This document shows, in pieces, positions 45,305 through 53,850 of a DNA stretch of 64,000 nt. The notes below the pieces were generated by a model. The model was not told the DNA's origin, did no database searches, and was given only the letters and a program-made list of their open reading frames with translations. The translations under genes and the position numbers were made by a program. Each line of letters opens with the position of its first letter. Position 1 is the first letter of the stretch. Source of the DNA: an uncultured Aquimarina sp. (lineage in GTDB: Bacteria; Bacteroidota; Bacteroidia; Flavobacteriales; Flavobacteriaceae); the NCBI GenBank assembly GCA_947501475.1, contig CANMWA010000002.1, positions 62,001-126,000 on the forward strand, written 5' to 3'.

Positions 45305-47335
45305 TTAAATAAGTCCGTTATATTTCCGAGCAAACCATTCAATAGAAAGTAACAAAATAACGATCGCCAAAAGATATTTCCAGTCAATTAAAGATACTAC
45401 ATTTTCTCTGCTTTTCTGAATTGGTTGGTATTTTGAATCCTCTATTAAATGTTTTACTAATTTTTCAATTTGGTCTAGATGGTATAACTCACCATTAGTA
45501 TTAGTAGCTAATTTCTTTAATTTTGTTACATCTGCATTAAGAAATTGTTGTTCTACATCGTATTCTAAAATTTTAAAGCTCCCTGATCTAGCTATGTTTT
45601 CTCCTACAACTGTTATGGTGTAATCATAATCTCCTGCAGGTATATTACTCAAATCCACCTCATAAGAATTATTTTTTAATACCATGGGTATAGTACGGGT
45701 AGCTTCAGTATTTTTATTTTTTAAAGCTATTTTTAAATTTCCTCTGCTATCAAATTCGTAGTTTTTTGTAAAGTATTCTGCTTTAATTTTTATACTAGAA
45801 TTGCCATAATAAAAAGATTCTGCTATAGTATTTAATCTACTTTTTCGTTTATTAGAAGCAAGGTATTGTAGTAATTTACCAAAGAATTCATCAAAACTTT
45901 CAAAGTTTTTAGTATCCAAATAGTTTTGTGCACGCCATCTCCAAACCCCTTCTCCAAACAACACTGCTTCTCTTACCCCATCTTGTTCTAAAGTAATTAA
46001 TAAAGGTTCTTCGGTTTCTATATTACTTACTGTGCGATATAATAAAGGGTCGTATTTTGTTTTTATACCAACATCTCCAAAGGCTCCTATTAATGGCGGA
46101 TAGTTTTCTAAACCAAAATCATCCATTAAAAATGTTCCAAAATTTGTATTAAATCTTGGGATATAATATTCTGTTTGTCGTGTTATTTCTTGGCTGTATT
46201 TATCCTGTATTTTATTCAAGAAAAACCAATCTGTTTTAGATCCTGTAATTGTAAAATGGTTTTTTTTAAGTGAATTAAGTTTCTCATAAACTTCTTTAAA
46301 TCTAGAATTTGGTTGATATAAAATAACAAGTTGGTACTCATTAATATCACTTATTTTATTTGGTTTTTTTATTGTGATATTTCTTCTTTCATTAGTCTCA
46401 ACACTTTTTTTAATAGCTCCAATATCTGGATGCACTATATCACTCACAACTAAAACATTAGTTTTTTGATCAATCACCTCTACAGCAAATACTTTTGCAT
46501 TATTGATTGTATTTTTTTCATTATCAAACGGTATTACGTTTGCAGTATATTGTATCACTCCAGATTGACTAGCTGGTAATGTAACATTAATAACTTGTGA
46601 GTTATTATCTTCTGAAAATGAAACTGGTTGAGAATATACTGTACTATTTCCTGATTTAATTTCAAACTTGGTGTTTACCTCTTTTTCTCCAGAATATGTT
46701 AAAATAACTTCTACCGGAAATCTATTTTTTAAATATGCGTAGCGGTTTACATTGAGCTGCTGAATCTTTGTGTCTATAACAGAAGTAGTATCTCCTGTAA
46801 CAACAGGGAAAACTGCCTGACCGTACTTTGCACTACTATATTGGTAATCTTTACCATAGGTTTGATTTCCATCGGTTACCAATAGTGTTGGTGCAATCGC
46901 ATTTTTATAAATTTGATCCAAGTCCTCAAGAGCCTTAGCGATATTGGTTTGCTTTTGATCAAAAGAAAAACGCAATGAATCATTTAAGTTTTCAGAAAAT
47001 GAATAGTAAACAATATCAAATCTATTATTTAAATCTTTATGTTGTTGTATTTGCTCAATAAATTGATATACGCTCTGATCACTATTAAGATGCTTTATTG
47101 ATGAGGAATTATCAACAGCAACAACAAGTGAAGGTTTTTCAGTAAAATATTTTTTTTGTTTAAAAGTTGGATTAATTAATAGTAGAAATAACGTGAAAAC
47201 ACTAAGAAAACGCAAAAAAGTAAAGAGCAGTTTATTCTTTTTACTGCTCTTTGCTTTATATAAATATTGAAATAGCGCTACAACCAATGCGATTATAAAA
47301 GCTACTATGATCAATAAAATGGTTTTTGTTTGCAT
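45305..47335 (-). CDS. VWA-domain membrane protein
   Basis: The 676-residue protein has two N-terminal membrane helices (TILLIIVAFIIALVVALFQYLY and LFTFLRFLSVFTLFLLL). A von Willebrand A-like domain follows, with the MIDAS start VVAVDNSSS (DxSxS) and TLLVTDGNQ. Then come a long extracytoplasmic beta-rich region with a glutamine-amidotransferase-like segment (about 300-470) and a final membrane helix (YLLAIVILLLSIEWF). The layout resembles BatA/aerotolerance-type proteins. Partner and substrate unknown. It lies 9 bases after fabG and just before the SPFH gene, probably in one transcript. Confidence 0.8.
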   Translation of the reverse strand: MQTKTILLIIVAFIIALVVALFQYLYKAKSSKKNKLLFTFLRFLSVFTLFLLLINPTFKQKKYFTEKPSLVVAVDNSSSIKHLNSDQSVYQFIEQIQQHKDLNNRFDIVYYSFSENLNDSLRFSFDQKQTNIAKALEDLDQIYKNAIAPTLLVTDGNQTYGKDYQYSSAKYGQAVFPVVTGDTTSVIDTKIQQLNVNRYAYLKNRFPVEVILTYSGEKEVNTKFEIKSGNSTVYSQPVSFSEDNNSQVINVTLPASQSGVIQYTANVIPFDNEKNTINNAKVFAVEVIDQKTNVLVVSDIVHPDIGAIKKSVETNERRNITIKKPNKISDINEYQLVILYQPNSRFKEVYEKLNSLKKNHFTITGSKTDWFFLNKIQDKYSQEITRQTEYYIPRFNTNFGTFLMDDFGLENYPPLIGAFGDVGIKTKYDPLLYRTVSNIETEEPLLITLEQDGVREAVLFGEGVWRWRAQNYLDTKNFESFDEFFGKLLQYLASNKRKSRLNTIAESFYYGNSSIKIKAEYFTKNYEFDSRGNLKIALKNKNTEATRTIPMVLKNNSYEVDLSNIPAGDYDYTITVVGENIARSGSFKILEYDVEQQFLNADVTKLKKLATNTNGELYHLDQIEKLVKHLIEDSKYQPIQKSRENVVSLIDWKYLLAIVILLLSIEWFARKYNGLI

Positions 47336-47344
47336 TCTGATAAA

Positions 47345-48091
47345 TTAGGTAAGCATACCTCCATCTACATTAAGTACTTGCCCTGTAACATACAAACTTA
47401 AGTCACTAGCAAGAAAAAGGCATGCATTTGCAATATCTTCTGGGCTTCCTCCTCGTTTAAGAGGAATCGCATTTCGCCACCCTTCTACTACTTTTTCATC
47501 AAGTTTTTGAGTCATTTCTGTTTCAATAAAACCAGGAGCTACCACATTACTTCTAATATTTCTAGATCCAATTTCTAAAGCTACAGATTTTGAAAAACCA
47601 ATAATACCAGCTTTTGAAGCTGCATAATTTGCTTGCCCTGCATTACCTTTTACACCTACTACAGAACTCATATTAATAATACTTCCTTGTCGTTGCTTAA
47701 GCATTGTGCGTTGCACAGCTTTGGTCATATTAAAAACACTTTTTAAGTTTACTTCGATTACTTTATCAAAATCATCTTCACTCATACGCATTAAAAGATT
47801 ATCTTTTGTAATCCCTGCGTTATTTACTAAAACATCGATACTACCAAAAGTTTCTAATACATCTTTTGCTAGTTCTTGTGCTTCATCAAAGCTTGCAGCA
47901 TTACTTTGATACCCTTTTGCTTTAATACCTGTACTATTTAATTCTTTTTCTAATTTCTCTGCTGCTTCAACAGATGAACTATATGTAAAAGCAATATTTG
48001 CTCCATGTTGTGCAAAAACCTGAGCTATTCCTTTACCAATACCACGAGTAGCCCCAGTAATAATGGCTGTTTTACCTTGTAAAAGATTCAT
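47345..48091 (-). CDS. fabG: 3-oxoacyl-[ACP] reductase
   Basis: FabG reduces 3-ketoacyl-ACP with NADPH in fatty-acid elongation. The 248-residue short-chain dehydrogenase has the cofactor loop GATRGIGKGIA, NNAGIT, the catalytic Ser (NMSSVVGVKGNAGQ), YAASKAG (Tyr/Lys) and the C-terminal NVDGGMLT. NPGMG-type replacements are absent, so it should be active. It has its own full promoter. Confidence 0.95.
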   Translation of the reverse strand: MNLLQGKTAIITGATRGIGKGIAQVFAQHGANIAFTYSSSVEAAEKLEKELNSTGIKAKGYQSNAASFDEAQELAKDVLETFGSIDVLVNNAGITKDNLLMRMSEDDFDKVIEVNLKSVFNMTKAVQRTMLKQRQGSIINMSSVVGVKGNAGQANYAASKAGIIGFSKSVALEIGSRNIRSNVVAPGFIETEMTQKLDEKVVEGWRNAIPLKRGGSPEDIANACLFLASDLSLYVTGQVLNVDGGMLT

Positions 48092-48128
48092 TCGAACTAT
48101 TTGTTTTGATGTTTATTTATTGTAATAT

Positions 48129-48158
48129 CAAATATAAGAATTACAAGTAGGTGACCAA
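48129..48158 (-). promoter_or_regulatory. Promoter of fabG
   Basis: TTG (48156-48158), a 19-base spacer and TATATTTG (48129-48136, matching TAnnTTTG) form a complete Bacteroidota promoter, about 38 bases before the fabG ATG. Confidence 0.7.
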
Positions 48159-48160
48159 CA

Positions 48161-48190
48161 ATAAACCCTATGATTTCTCACAGGGTTTAT
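48161..48190 (-). terminator. Hairpin after the M16 protease gene
   Basis: A 9-bp perfect stem (ATAAACCCT/AGGGTTTAT) lies 25 bases past the M16 stop and next to the fabG -33 box. No T-run follows, so it may be a 3'-end stabiliser rather than a strong terminator. Confidence 0.5.
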
Positions 48191-48214
48191 GAATAAAATA
48201 TATCGAGCTATTTA

Positions 48215-51196
48215 CTACAACTTTACGTCCTCATTTTTCTTTTCATAATTAAAAAGATAATCAATATCCATTTCTTTTACTACTCCAAGTTTAGACAAAG
48301 CTTTCATATCAACATCCTTCTTATTACCAATAACAAGTACGTTGTAATTTTCTCCCTTGATATTTTCATTAAAGAATGATTTTAAGTCTTCTAGAGTCAT
48401 ATTTTTGATTGTATTATACATCTCCTCTCTATTATCATAATCAATCCCTCTTTTTTTAAGGCTTTCGTAAGACCAAAAAATATTTGATTTTGTAATACGT
48501 TTTGCGGCTATTTTCTTTAATGTAGCTTCTTTTGCTTGTTCAAATTGTTGCTCGGCTTCTGGCATAGTAGTCATTAGATCCATCATAGCATCTACAGCTT
48601 GAGGCATTTTGTTTGCTTGGGTACCTATATAAGCATAAACATAATTTGATTTACCTTGCTCTTTTGCATTACTATATTGTGAAAAAGCTGAGTATGCTAA
48701 TGATTTTGATTCTCGAATTTCTTGAAATACAATAGAAGAAAGTCCGCTACCAAAATAGGTATTAAACAAACTCGATGCTGCTAATTTTTTTGGATTAAAC
48801 TCAGCTCCTTTGGCTAAGAATAACATTTCACTTTGTACCATATCATAATCAACAAAAAATACATTCCCTCCTGTTTCTTTTTCGATGTATTCTGTTTTTT
48901 CTGGATACTCTTTTAATTCGGCACTAACTATATGATTTTTATCTAAAGATGCGACTGCTACATCTACATCTTTTCCATAATAAAAAATACGTTGTTTGTA
49001 ATTGATAAGATCTTTTGCTATATCAACTAACTCTTGAGGATTTATAGCTTGTAATTCTGCTATAGTATAGATATTACGAAGTCTAGAGTTCTCACCATAT
49101 TTACCATAGTTCATCAATCCATTCCACATGATATTCCCTTTTTGAGTTTTACCATCTGCTCTACCCTTTGCGATTTTATCTACATATTTGTTATAGGTTT
49201 CTTGATCTGCAACAGCATTTTGACATAAATGCTCTAATAAAGCCAAACCTTGATCAAGGTTTTCTTTTAATCCAGAAACACCAAGTTGAGTTCTATCTGA
49301 AGAAGAAACAACAGCATAGCTAATTCCTAATTTATAAAACTCTTTTTTAAGCTGTTCAGGAGAATATTTATCTGTACCCAAATAATCTAAGTATCCTGCT
49401 GCTAAGGCAAGTTTCTTATCATGATCAAGGCCCATATCTATTATAATATTAAGGTCAAATAAATCATTTGTTTCATTTTCAATGTAAGAAACAGGAACCC
49501 CATTGGTCATTTTTGTTGTCTTAATTTCAGATTTATAATCTACAAATTTAGGCAGCAATGCAGGGGATTCTATTTTTTTAAACTCGGTAATAAATGTAGA
49601 TTCTTTATCTCGATTAAGTTCTACGGGGGTGATCTTAGGGTTTTCTACTTTAACAATATTCTTGTCTTCTCCTTTAATCTTATGAACCTCTACATAATTA
49701 TTGGTATAGTGCTTTTGGGCAAAATCCATCACCTGTTGTTTGGTTATCTTTTTCATATCATCCAACATGGTCAATCGATTTTTCCAATCTGTAAAATGAA
49801 TAAATGAATCCAAGTATGCATAAGCTGTAGCTCCTGTATTCTCAAATTGTCGAACCCTTGTTAGTTTCAAATCATTAACTACTGCATCGATCAACCAATC
49901 ATCAAACTCTCCTTTTTTAATTTTTTCTATTTCTGCAAGTAATAAGTTTTTTACCTCGTCTAGAGTTTGCCCTTCTTTAGGCGTACCATATAACAAATGA
50001 AATCCATAATCTGTATTGAAACTTGTAAAAGAAGATGCATTTTGTACTAGTTGTTTTTGATTGAGGTTTAAATCAATTAATCCAGCTTGAGAGTTTGCTA
50101 ATATATAATCTATTAGAATAACCATTTTCTCTTGGCTAGTACCAAAACCATCACCTCTAAATGCTACATAAATTGATTCTGCAGTAGGGCCATACACCTC
50201 TTTCTTAATTGGAGCTGTGATTGCTGGTTCCTTTGCAAACTCTGGATGAGCAACTTCTTTTGATGTATATCCGCCAAATGCATCGTTAACTTTTTTGATA
50301 GTATTATCAAAATCTAGATCTCCTACCAAAATGACTGCCATATTATTAGGAACATAATATGTGTCAAAATATGCATTAATAGCTTCCATTGAAGGGTTCT
50401 TTAAATGCTCAGATTTACCAATGGTTGTCTGTGTACCGTAAGGATGATTAGGATATAACCCTTCTAAAACTGCTTGATATTGTTTACGCCCATCATTATC
50501 CTGACCACGATTAAATTCTTCATATACCGCTTCTAGTTCTGTATGAAACAAACGTAATACCAGCTTACTAAATCGCTCGCTTTCTACGGTTAACCATTTA
50601 TCTAATTCGTTTGATGGGATTTTATTTATATATACAGTTTCTTCGTTTGATGTAAATGCGTTAGTACCTTCAGAACCTAATGAATTTACTAATTTATCAT
50701 ATTCATTTGCGATAGATAGTTTTGAAGCTTCCTGCGATATTTCATCTATCTTTTTATAGATCTCTTTTTTCTTATCGGGATCAGCCTCTGCTTTATGTTG
50801 TTCATACAAATCAGAAACCTGCTCGATTAATACTTTTTCTTTTTCAAAATCCAATGTACCTATCTCATCTGTGCCTTTAAACACCATATGTTCAAGGTAG
50901 TGCGCCAAACCTGTATTATCAGCAGGGTCATAGGTCGACCCAGCTTTTACAGCGATCAAAGTTTGAATCTTTGGTTCTTCTTCATTCTTCGCTAAATATA
51001 CTTTTAGTCCATTTTCTAAAGTATATAACCTAAGGCCTGTAGGATCATTAGTTACTGTTTCGTAATTAAAACCAGAAGCATCAGTATGTTGCTCTACTTT
51101 AATTTCTTGAGAAAGATTCGTTTCTGATGATGATTTTTTACAATTGCTCATCAATAGTAATAAAGACAAGAGTAAAAACGATTTCAATAATTTCAT
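48215..51196 (-). CDS. M16-family zinc metalloprotease lipoprotein
   Basis: The 993-residue protein is a lipoprotein (LLLLMSNC, Cys19) with two M16 halves. The N-terminal half carries the inverted zinc motif HYLEH (residues 99-103) and the downstream Glu in AVYEEFNRGQD, so it should be the catalytic half. The C-terminal half (from about 545) lacks HxxEH and is the structural partner. The length and pattern match Bacteroidota M16 insulinase-like proteases in the periplasm. A substrate cannot be inferred. Monocistronic, separated from neighbours by hairpins. Confidence 0.93.
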   Translation of the reverse strand: MKLLKSFLLLSLLLLMSNCKKSSSETNLSQEIKVEQHTDASGFNYETVTNDPTGLRLYTLENGLKVYLAKNEEEPKIQTLIAVKAGSTYDPADNTGLAHYLEHMVFKGTDEIGTLDFEKEKVLIEQVSDLYEQHKAEADPDKKKEIYKKIDEISQEASKLSIANEYDKLVNSLGSEGTNAFTSNEETVYINKIPSNELDKWLTVESERFSKLVLRLFHTELEAVYEEFNRGQDNDGRKQYQAVLEGLYPNHPYGTQTTIGKSEHLKNPSMEAINAYFDTYYVPNNMAVILVGDLDFDNTIKKVNDAFGGYTSKEVAHPEFAKEPAITAPIKKEVYGPTAESIYVAFRGDGFGTSQEKMVILIDYILANSQAGLIDLNLNQKQLVQNASSFTSFNTDYGFHLLYGTPKEGQTLDEVKNLLLAEIEKIKKGEFDDWLIDAVVNDLKLTRVRQFENTGATAYAYLDSFIHFTDWKNRLTMLDDMKKITKQQVMDFAQKHYTNNYVEVHKIKGEDKNIVKVENPKITPVELNRDKESTFITEFKKIESPALLPKFVDYKSEIKTTKMTNGVPVSYIENETNDLFDLNIIIDMGLDHDKKLALAAGYLDYLGTDKYSPEQLKKEFYKLGISYAVVSSSDRTQLGVSGLKENLDQGLALLEHLCQNAVADQETYNKYVDKIAKGRADGKTQKGNIMWNGLMNYGKYGENSRLRNIYTIAELQAINPQELVDIAKDLINYKQRIFYYGKDVDVAVASLDKNHIVSAELKEYPEKTEYIEKETGGNVFFVDYDMVQSEMLFLAKGAEFNPKKLAASSLFNTYFGSGLSSIVFQEIRESKSLAYSAFSQYSNAKEQGKSNYVYAYIGTQANKMPQAVDAMMDLMTTMPEAEQQFEQAKEATLKKIAAKRITKSNIFWSYESLKKRGIDYDNREEMYNTIKNMTLEDLKSFFNENIKGENYNVLVIGNKKDVDMKALSKLGVVKEMDIDYLFNYEKKNEDVKL

Positions 51197-51366
51197 ATAT
51201 TTTGATTGAGTTTAAAACTATTTTGAATGTAAATAAGTAATATTAATCTCAAAAAAGGTCATTATGTTACATTTTTTAAGAGTATTTTAACAAGCAGTTG
51301 TTTAAGAAAGTTAACATTATCTATCCTAGAATTAACTAAATAACCCTATTTATTTTTAAATAAAAA

Positions 51367-51401
51367 ATTAGCCACCTCTATGATAAAATGAGATGGCTAA
51401 T
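51367..51401 (-). terminator. Terminator of the precursor-peptide gene
   Basis: The stem ATTAGCCACCTC/GAGATGGCTAAT has one C-A mismatch, and TTTTTTATTT follows on the minus strand. It lies 44 bases past the stop of the 75-residue peptide gene. Confidence 0.8.
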
Positions 51402-51445
51402 TAAAAGATTAAAATCACTAATCGTTTTTATTGATTATGGAGTGA

Positions 51446-51673
51446 TTATGGAGTATAAAACACCACTGAAGCATCACCCCCGCTATCATAACAATGCTGA
51501 GTCATCTCAAGCCCAGTAGGACCTGTAGAAGATGCATTTCCCTCCCAATTAAGGCCATCTGAGAAAGTACACGTCACCATAACATGAGTACCTATACTAC
51601 TTTTTCCTCCTTCAATTTTTTTTAATTCATTTTTACTAAGGATCAATCCTAAATTTGAAATTTTTTTTAACAT
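51446..51673 (-). CDS. Double-glycine precursor-like peptide 1
   Basis: The 75-residue peptide opens MLKKISNLGLILSKNELKKIEGG. This is the Bacteroidota 'natural product precursor' leader: a short amphipathic helix, LSKxELKxIxGG, then a Gly-Gly cleavage site at 22-23. The presumed core (SSIGTHVMVTCTF...FYTP) has two Cys, several Ser/Thr and SxGP segments. Peptides of this type are usually cut by a C39-type transporter peptidase; none lies in the window. It is the last gene of the minus-strand run below the CHAT gene. Whether it is a RiPP, a bacteriocin or a secreted signal is unknown. Confidence 0.75.
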   Translation of the reverse strand: MLKKISNLGLILSKNELKKIEGGKSSIGTHVMVTCTFSDGLNWEGNASSTGPTGLEMTQHCYDSGGDASVVFYTP

Positions 51674-51740
51674 GTTTTTTATTGTATTAGATTATAATTA
51701 TTGTACATATTTATAAGCCCTCATAATGAGGGCCTATTAA

Positions 51741-53390
51741 TTAATCAGTATATATTATTCTGCTTCCTTTCCAAGTGTTTCCTTTTCTTGAAGCGCCCAC
51801 AAAATCCATTTTCACATCATCATAGTCATATAAGTGAGGTATAACAATGTTACCTAAAGCATCTCCAACATTAGAAATGTCAGTAGAATAATTTCCTTGA
51901 GCATCAACATTGACATTAAATTTAAACCCCAATCCAAAATTATAATCTAAGCGATTAACAATTTTCTTTGTATTTGCTACTCTTTTTTCTAAATCTACAT
52001 AATTCATATAAACAACAGTTGGAGTGTAAATAATATGCGTTACATTTTTAGGCTTTCTATTTTTATATGATTCAACTATACTTTTTGCTCCCTGCCATAC
52101 GCCTTGATAAAATAATTCTCTCATTTTATTTACAGACAAATCATAACCTGGTGTATCAGAAAGAAACTCAGTAACAACAACCTCGCTTATAAATGGAATA
52201 TCCGGAAATGGTGGTTTTTGGTATTGATTTGTGTAGTTAATAATTTGTGATTGACTATTGAAAATCTTATCCTCAAAGAAATATAGTTTCTGAGGAGCAT
52301 AAGATTGCGGAAAATTAGGAATGTTTATTGTGTACTTAAAAGAAGCTTGGCTAATAGACAAAGCTACTTCGTCTGTACTTTTAGCACTCCAGAAACCAGT
52401 CCATCCTTTTTTTTGGTGTTTTACTTTAACGCCAATAGAATTCCAGATTAGATAATTTTCTTTCCAATATTTTGTTTTGGTTCTGTATTTTGAATCAAAA
52501 TTAGCATAACATTTTTTGGTAACACCGAACAACCCAAAACCGTTATTAAGAAACCCATTTAATGTATCACAAGGGCCTAAGTTATCGATCAAATTTACTA
52601 GATTTTGTGTGTGATCAACAGGTGGATTATAACCTCCTCCTCCGCCACCGCCATAGTCGCAGTCATCATCATTAAAGAATGCATCCATACCAGAATTAAA
52701 TATACCACATTGTTCCTCCTGTGGATATAACAATTTATGGGTTGTGGGTAAGGATTGTGTTATTTGAGGAGTTAGTTTGGTATTCCCTCTTTTTAAAGAT
52801 CTAGGCTCTGGTGTTAGGTATTCAATATCATTAACTTTAATGTAATCATCTAAAAGTTGTTTTTCATTTTTATGAACAGAAAACATACCGCTATACGTGT
52901 ATTTGTACAAGGTATCATTTACGATCACCTCTCTTTCGTCATTAAGGATAGAGGCAAATTCATCATCTGCAATCAATTCGTCATCAAAGTCTATAATTAA
53001 CTCTCCCTTTTTGTCTGTTTCGATTGGAATAATTAGCGCCCCACGTGGATTGATAGTAAGCAATTTCTGTATTTTATTTTTTTTCTTTTCTGAAAACTCC
53101 TTTATTCTTTGGTCGTCTTCTTTAAAGTGTGGATATAAAGGTTTAAAACCTTTTTGATAAAATAAATCTAATTTGACCTCCTTTTCTTCGTCACTTATTT
53201 CTTTCAATTCTTTAATGGTAATATCTAATAGGTCTTTGCTAGAAAAAGACAAAATACCATTTTGTACTTCGATTTTACCCCTAATTTTACTTTCTGTTGA
53301 TTGATTATCTATCAATTCGATAGTATCATCTTTCTGACAAGAAACTGTTAATAGTACACCTGCTATTAATAAATAAATATATTTTTTCAT
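51741..53390 (-). CDS. Large lipoprotein of unknown function
   Basis: The 549-residue protein is a lipoprotein (MKKYIYLLIAGVLLTVSCQKDD, Cys19). An N-terminal region of about 170 residues is rich in Lys/Glu and ends in a Thr/Pro linker. Then come a poly-Gly segment with flanking Asp/Cys (DDDCDYGGGGGGGYNPP) and a C-terminal region of about 260 residues with many aromatic residues (KHQKKGWTGFWSAKSTDEVALSISQASFKYTINIPNFP, SIVESYKNRKPKNVTHIIYTP). I recognise no domain. The upstream in-frame extension to 53474 was dropped because the lipoprotein signal starts at ATG 53388-53390. It lies between the two precursor-like peptides. Confidence 0.7.
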   Translation of the reverse strand: MKKYIYLLIAGVLLTVSCQKDDTIELIDNQSTESKIRGKIEVQNGILSFSSKDLLDITIKELKEISDEEKEVKLDLFYQKGFKPLYPHFKEDDQRIKEFSEKKKNKIQKLLTINPRGALIIPIETDKKGELIIDFDDELIADDEFASILNDEREVIVNDTLYKYTYSGMFSVHKNEKQLLDDYIKVNDIEYLTPEPRSLKRGNTKLTPQITQSLPTTHKLLYPQEEQCGIFNSGMDAFFNDDDCDYGGGGGGGYNPPVDHTQNLVNLIDNLGPCDTLNGFLNNGFGLFGVTKKCYANFDSKYRTKTKYWKENYLIWNSIGVKVKHQKKGWTGFWSAKSTDEVALSISQASFKYTINIPNFPQSYAPQKLYFFEDKIFNSQSQIINYTNQYQKPPFPDIPFISEVVVTEFLSDTPGYDLSVNKMRELFYQGVWQGAKSIVESYKNRKPKNVTHIIYTPTVVYMNYVDLEKRVANTKKIVNRLDYNFGLGFKFNVNVDAQGNYSTDISNVGDALGNIVIPHLYDYDDVKMDFVGASRKGNTWKGSRIIYTD

Positions 53391-53504
53391 TTCATTGTTT
53401 TTAAAAAATTTGTTTTCGGACTTAGCATTGTCCTTTGATTTGTGTTTGATTTTAGGGTCTTTGAATAAAAACACCTTGATTACCTACAGTTTGTAATGCT
53501 GAGA

Positions 53505-53681
53505 TTAAAGACAATGACGGCCTGGTGGATATCTTCCTATTTGTGTTTCAAATGTGGCGCAAACTCCACTACCACAATCAGAGTTCTTGCTACAAGTATC
53601 AGCAGCAATGTAGAGTCCTGCAAAAATTACTTTTTGCTCTTTTTTTGATAGAAGCTTACCTAAATTAACTAAGTTTTTCAT
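53505..53681 (-). CDS. Precursor-like peptide 2 (58 residues, four Cys)
   Basis: This is a short gene with ATG at 53679-53681 and TAA at 53505-53507. The N-terminus MKNLVNLGKLLSKKEQKVI matches the leader of peptide 1 (LxxLGxxLSKxExKxI), but the GG is replaced by FAG. The following core (LYIAADTCSKNSDCGSGVCA) and C-terminus (GRYPPGRHCL) contain four Cys, spaced C-x5-C-x4-C-x15-C, which could form two disulfides or thioether bridges. It ends 114 bases before the lipoprotein start. The similar leader and close linkage make a spurious frame unlikely, but no homologue was checked. Confidence 0.68.
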   Translation of the reverse strand: MKNLVNLGKLLSKKEQKVIFAGLYIAADTCSKNSDCGSGVCATFETQIGRYPPGRHCL

Positions 53682-53850
53682 AAAAATAAAAATTTGATAA
53701 TCATACTAAATGTGATCATTTTAAGACACTCACAGTCTATGTCTATTCTTCGCGAAAGAATTTTATGATATAATTAGAAAAGAAGAATGGAACTCTTTTA
53801 ACAATTATGCTGTCCTGTGACCATAATCATTAATTTGTTACCCTAGAAAA

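Noticed and set aside
51717..51733. Terminator between the 549-residue lipoprotein and precursor peptide 1
   Set aside because: The palindrome GCCCTCATAATGAGGGC is real, but no T-run follows on the minus strand, so strong termination is unlikely.
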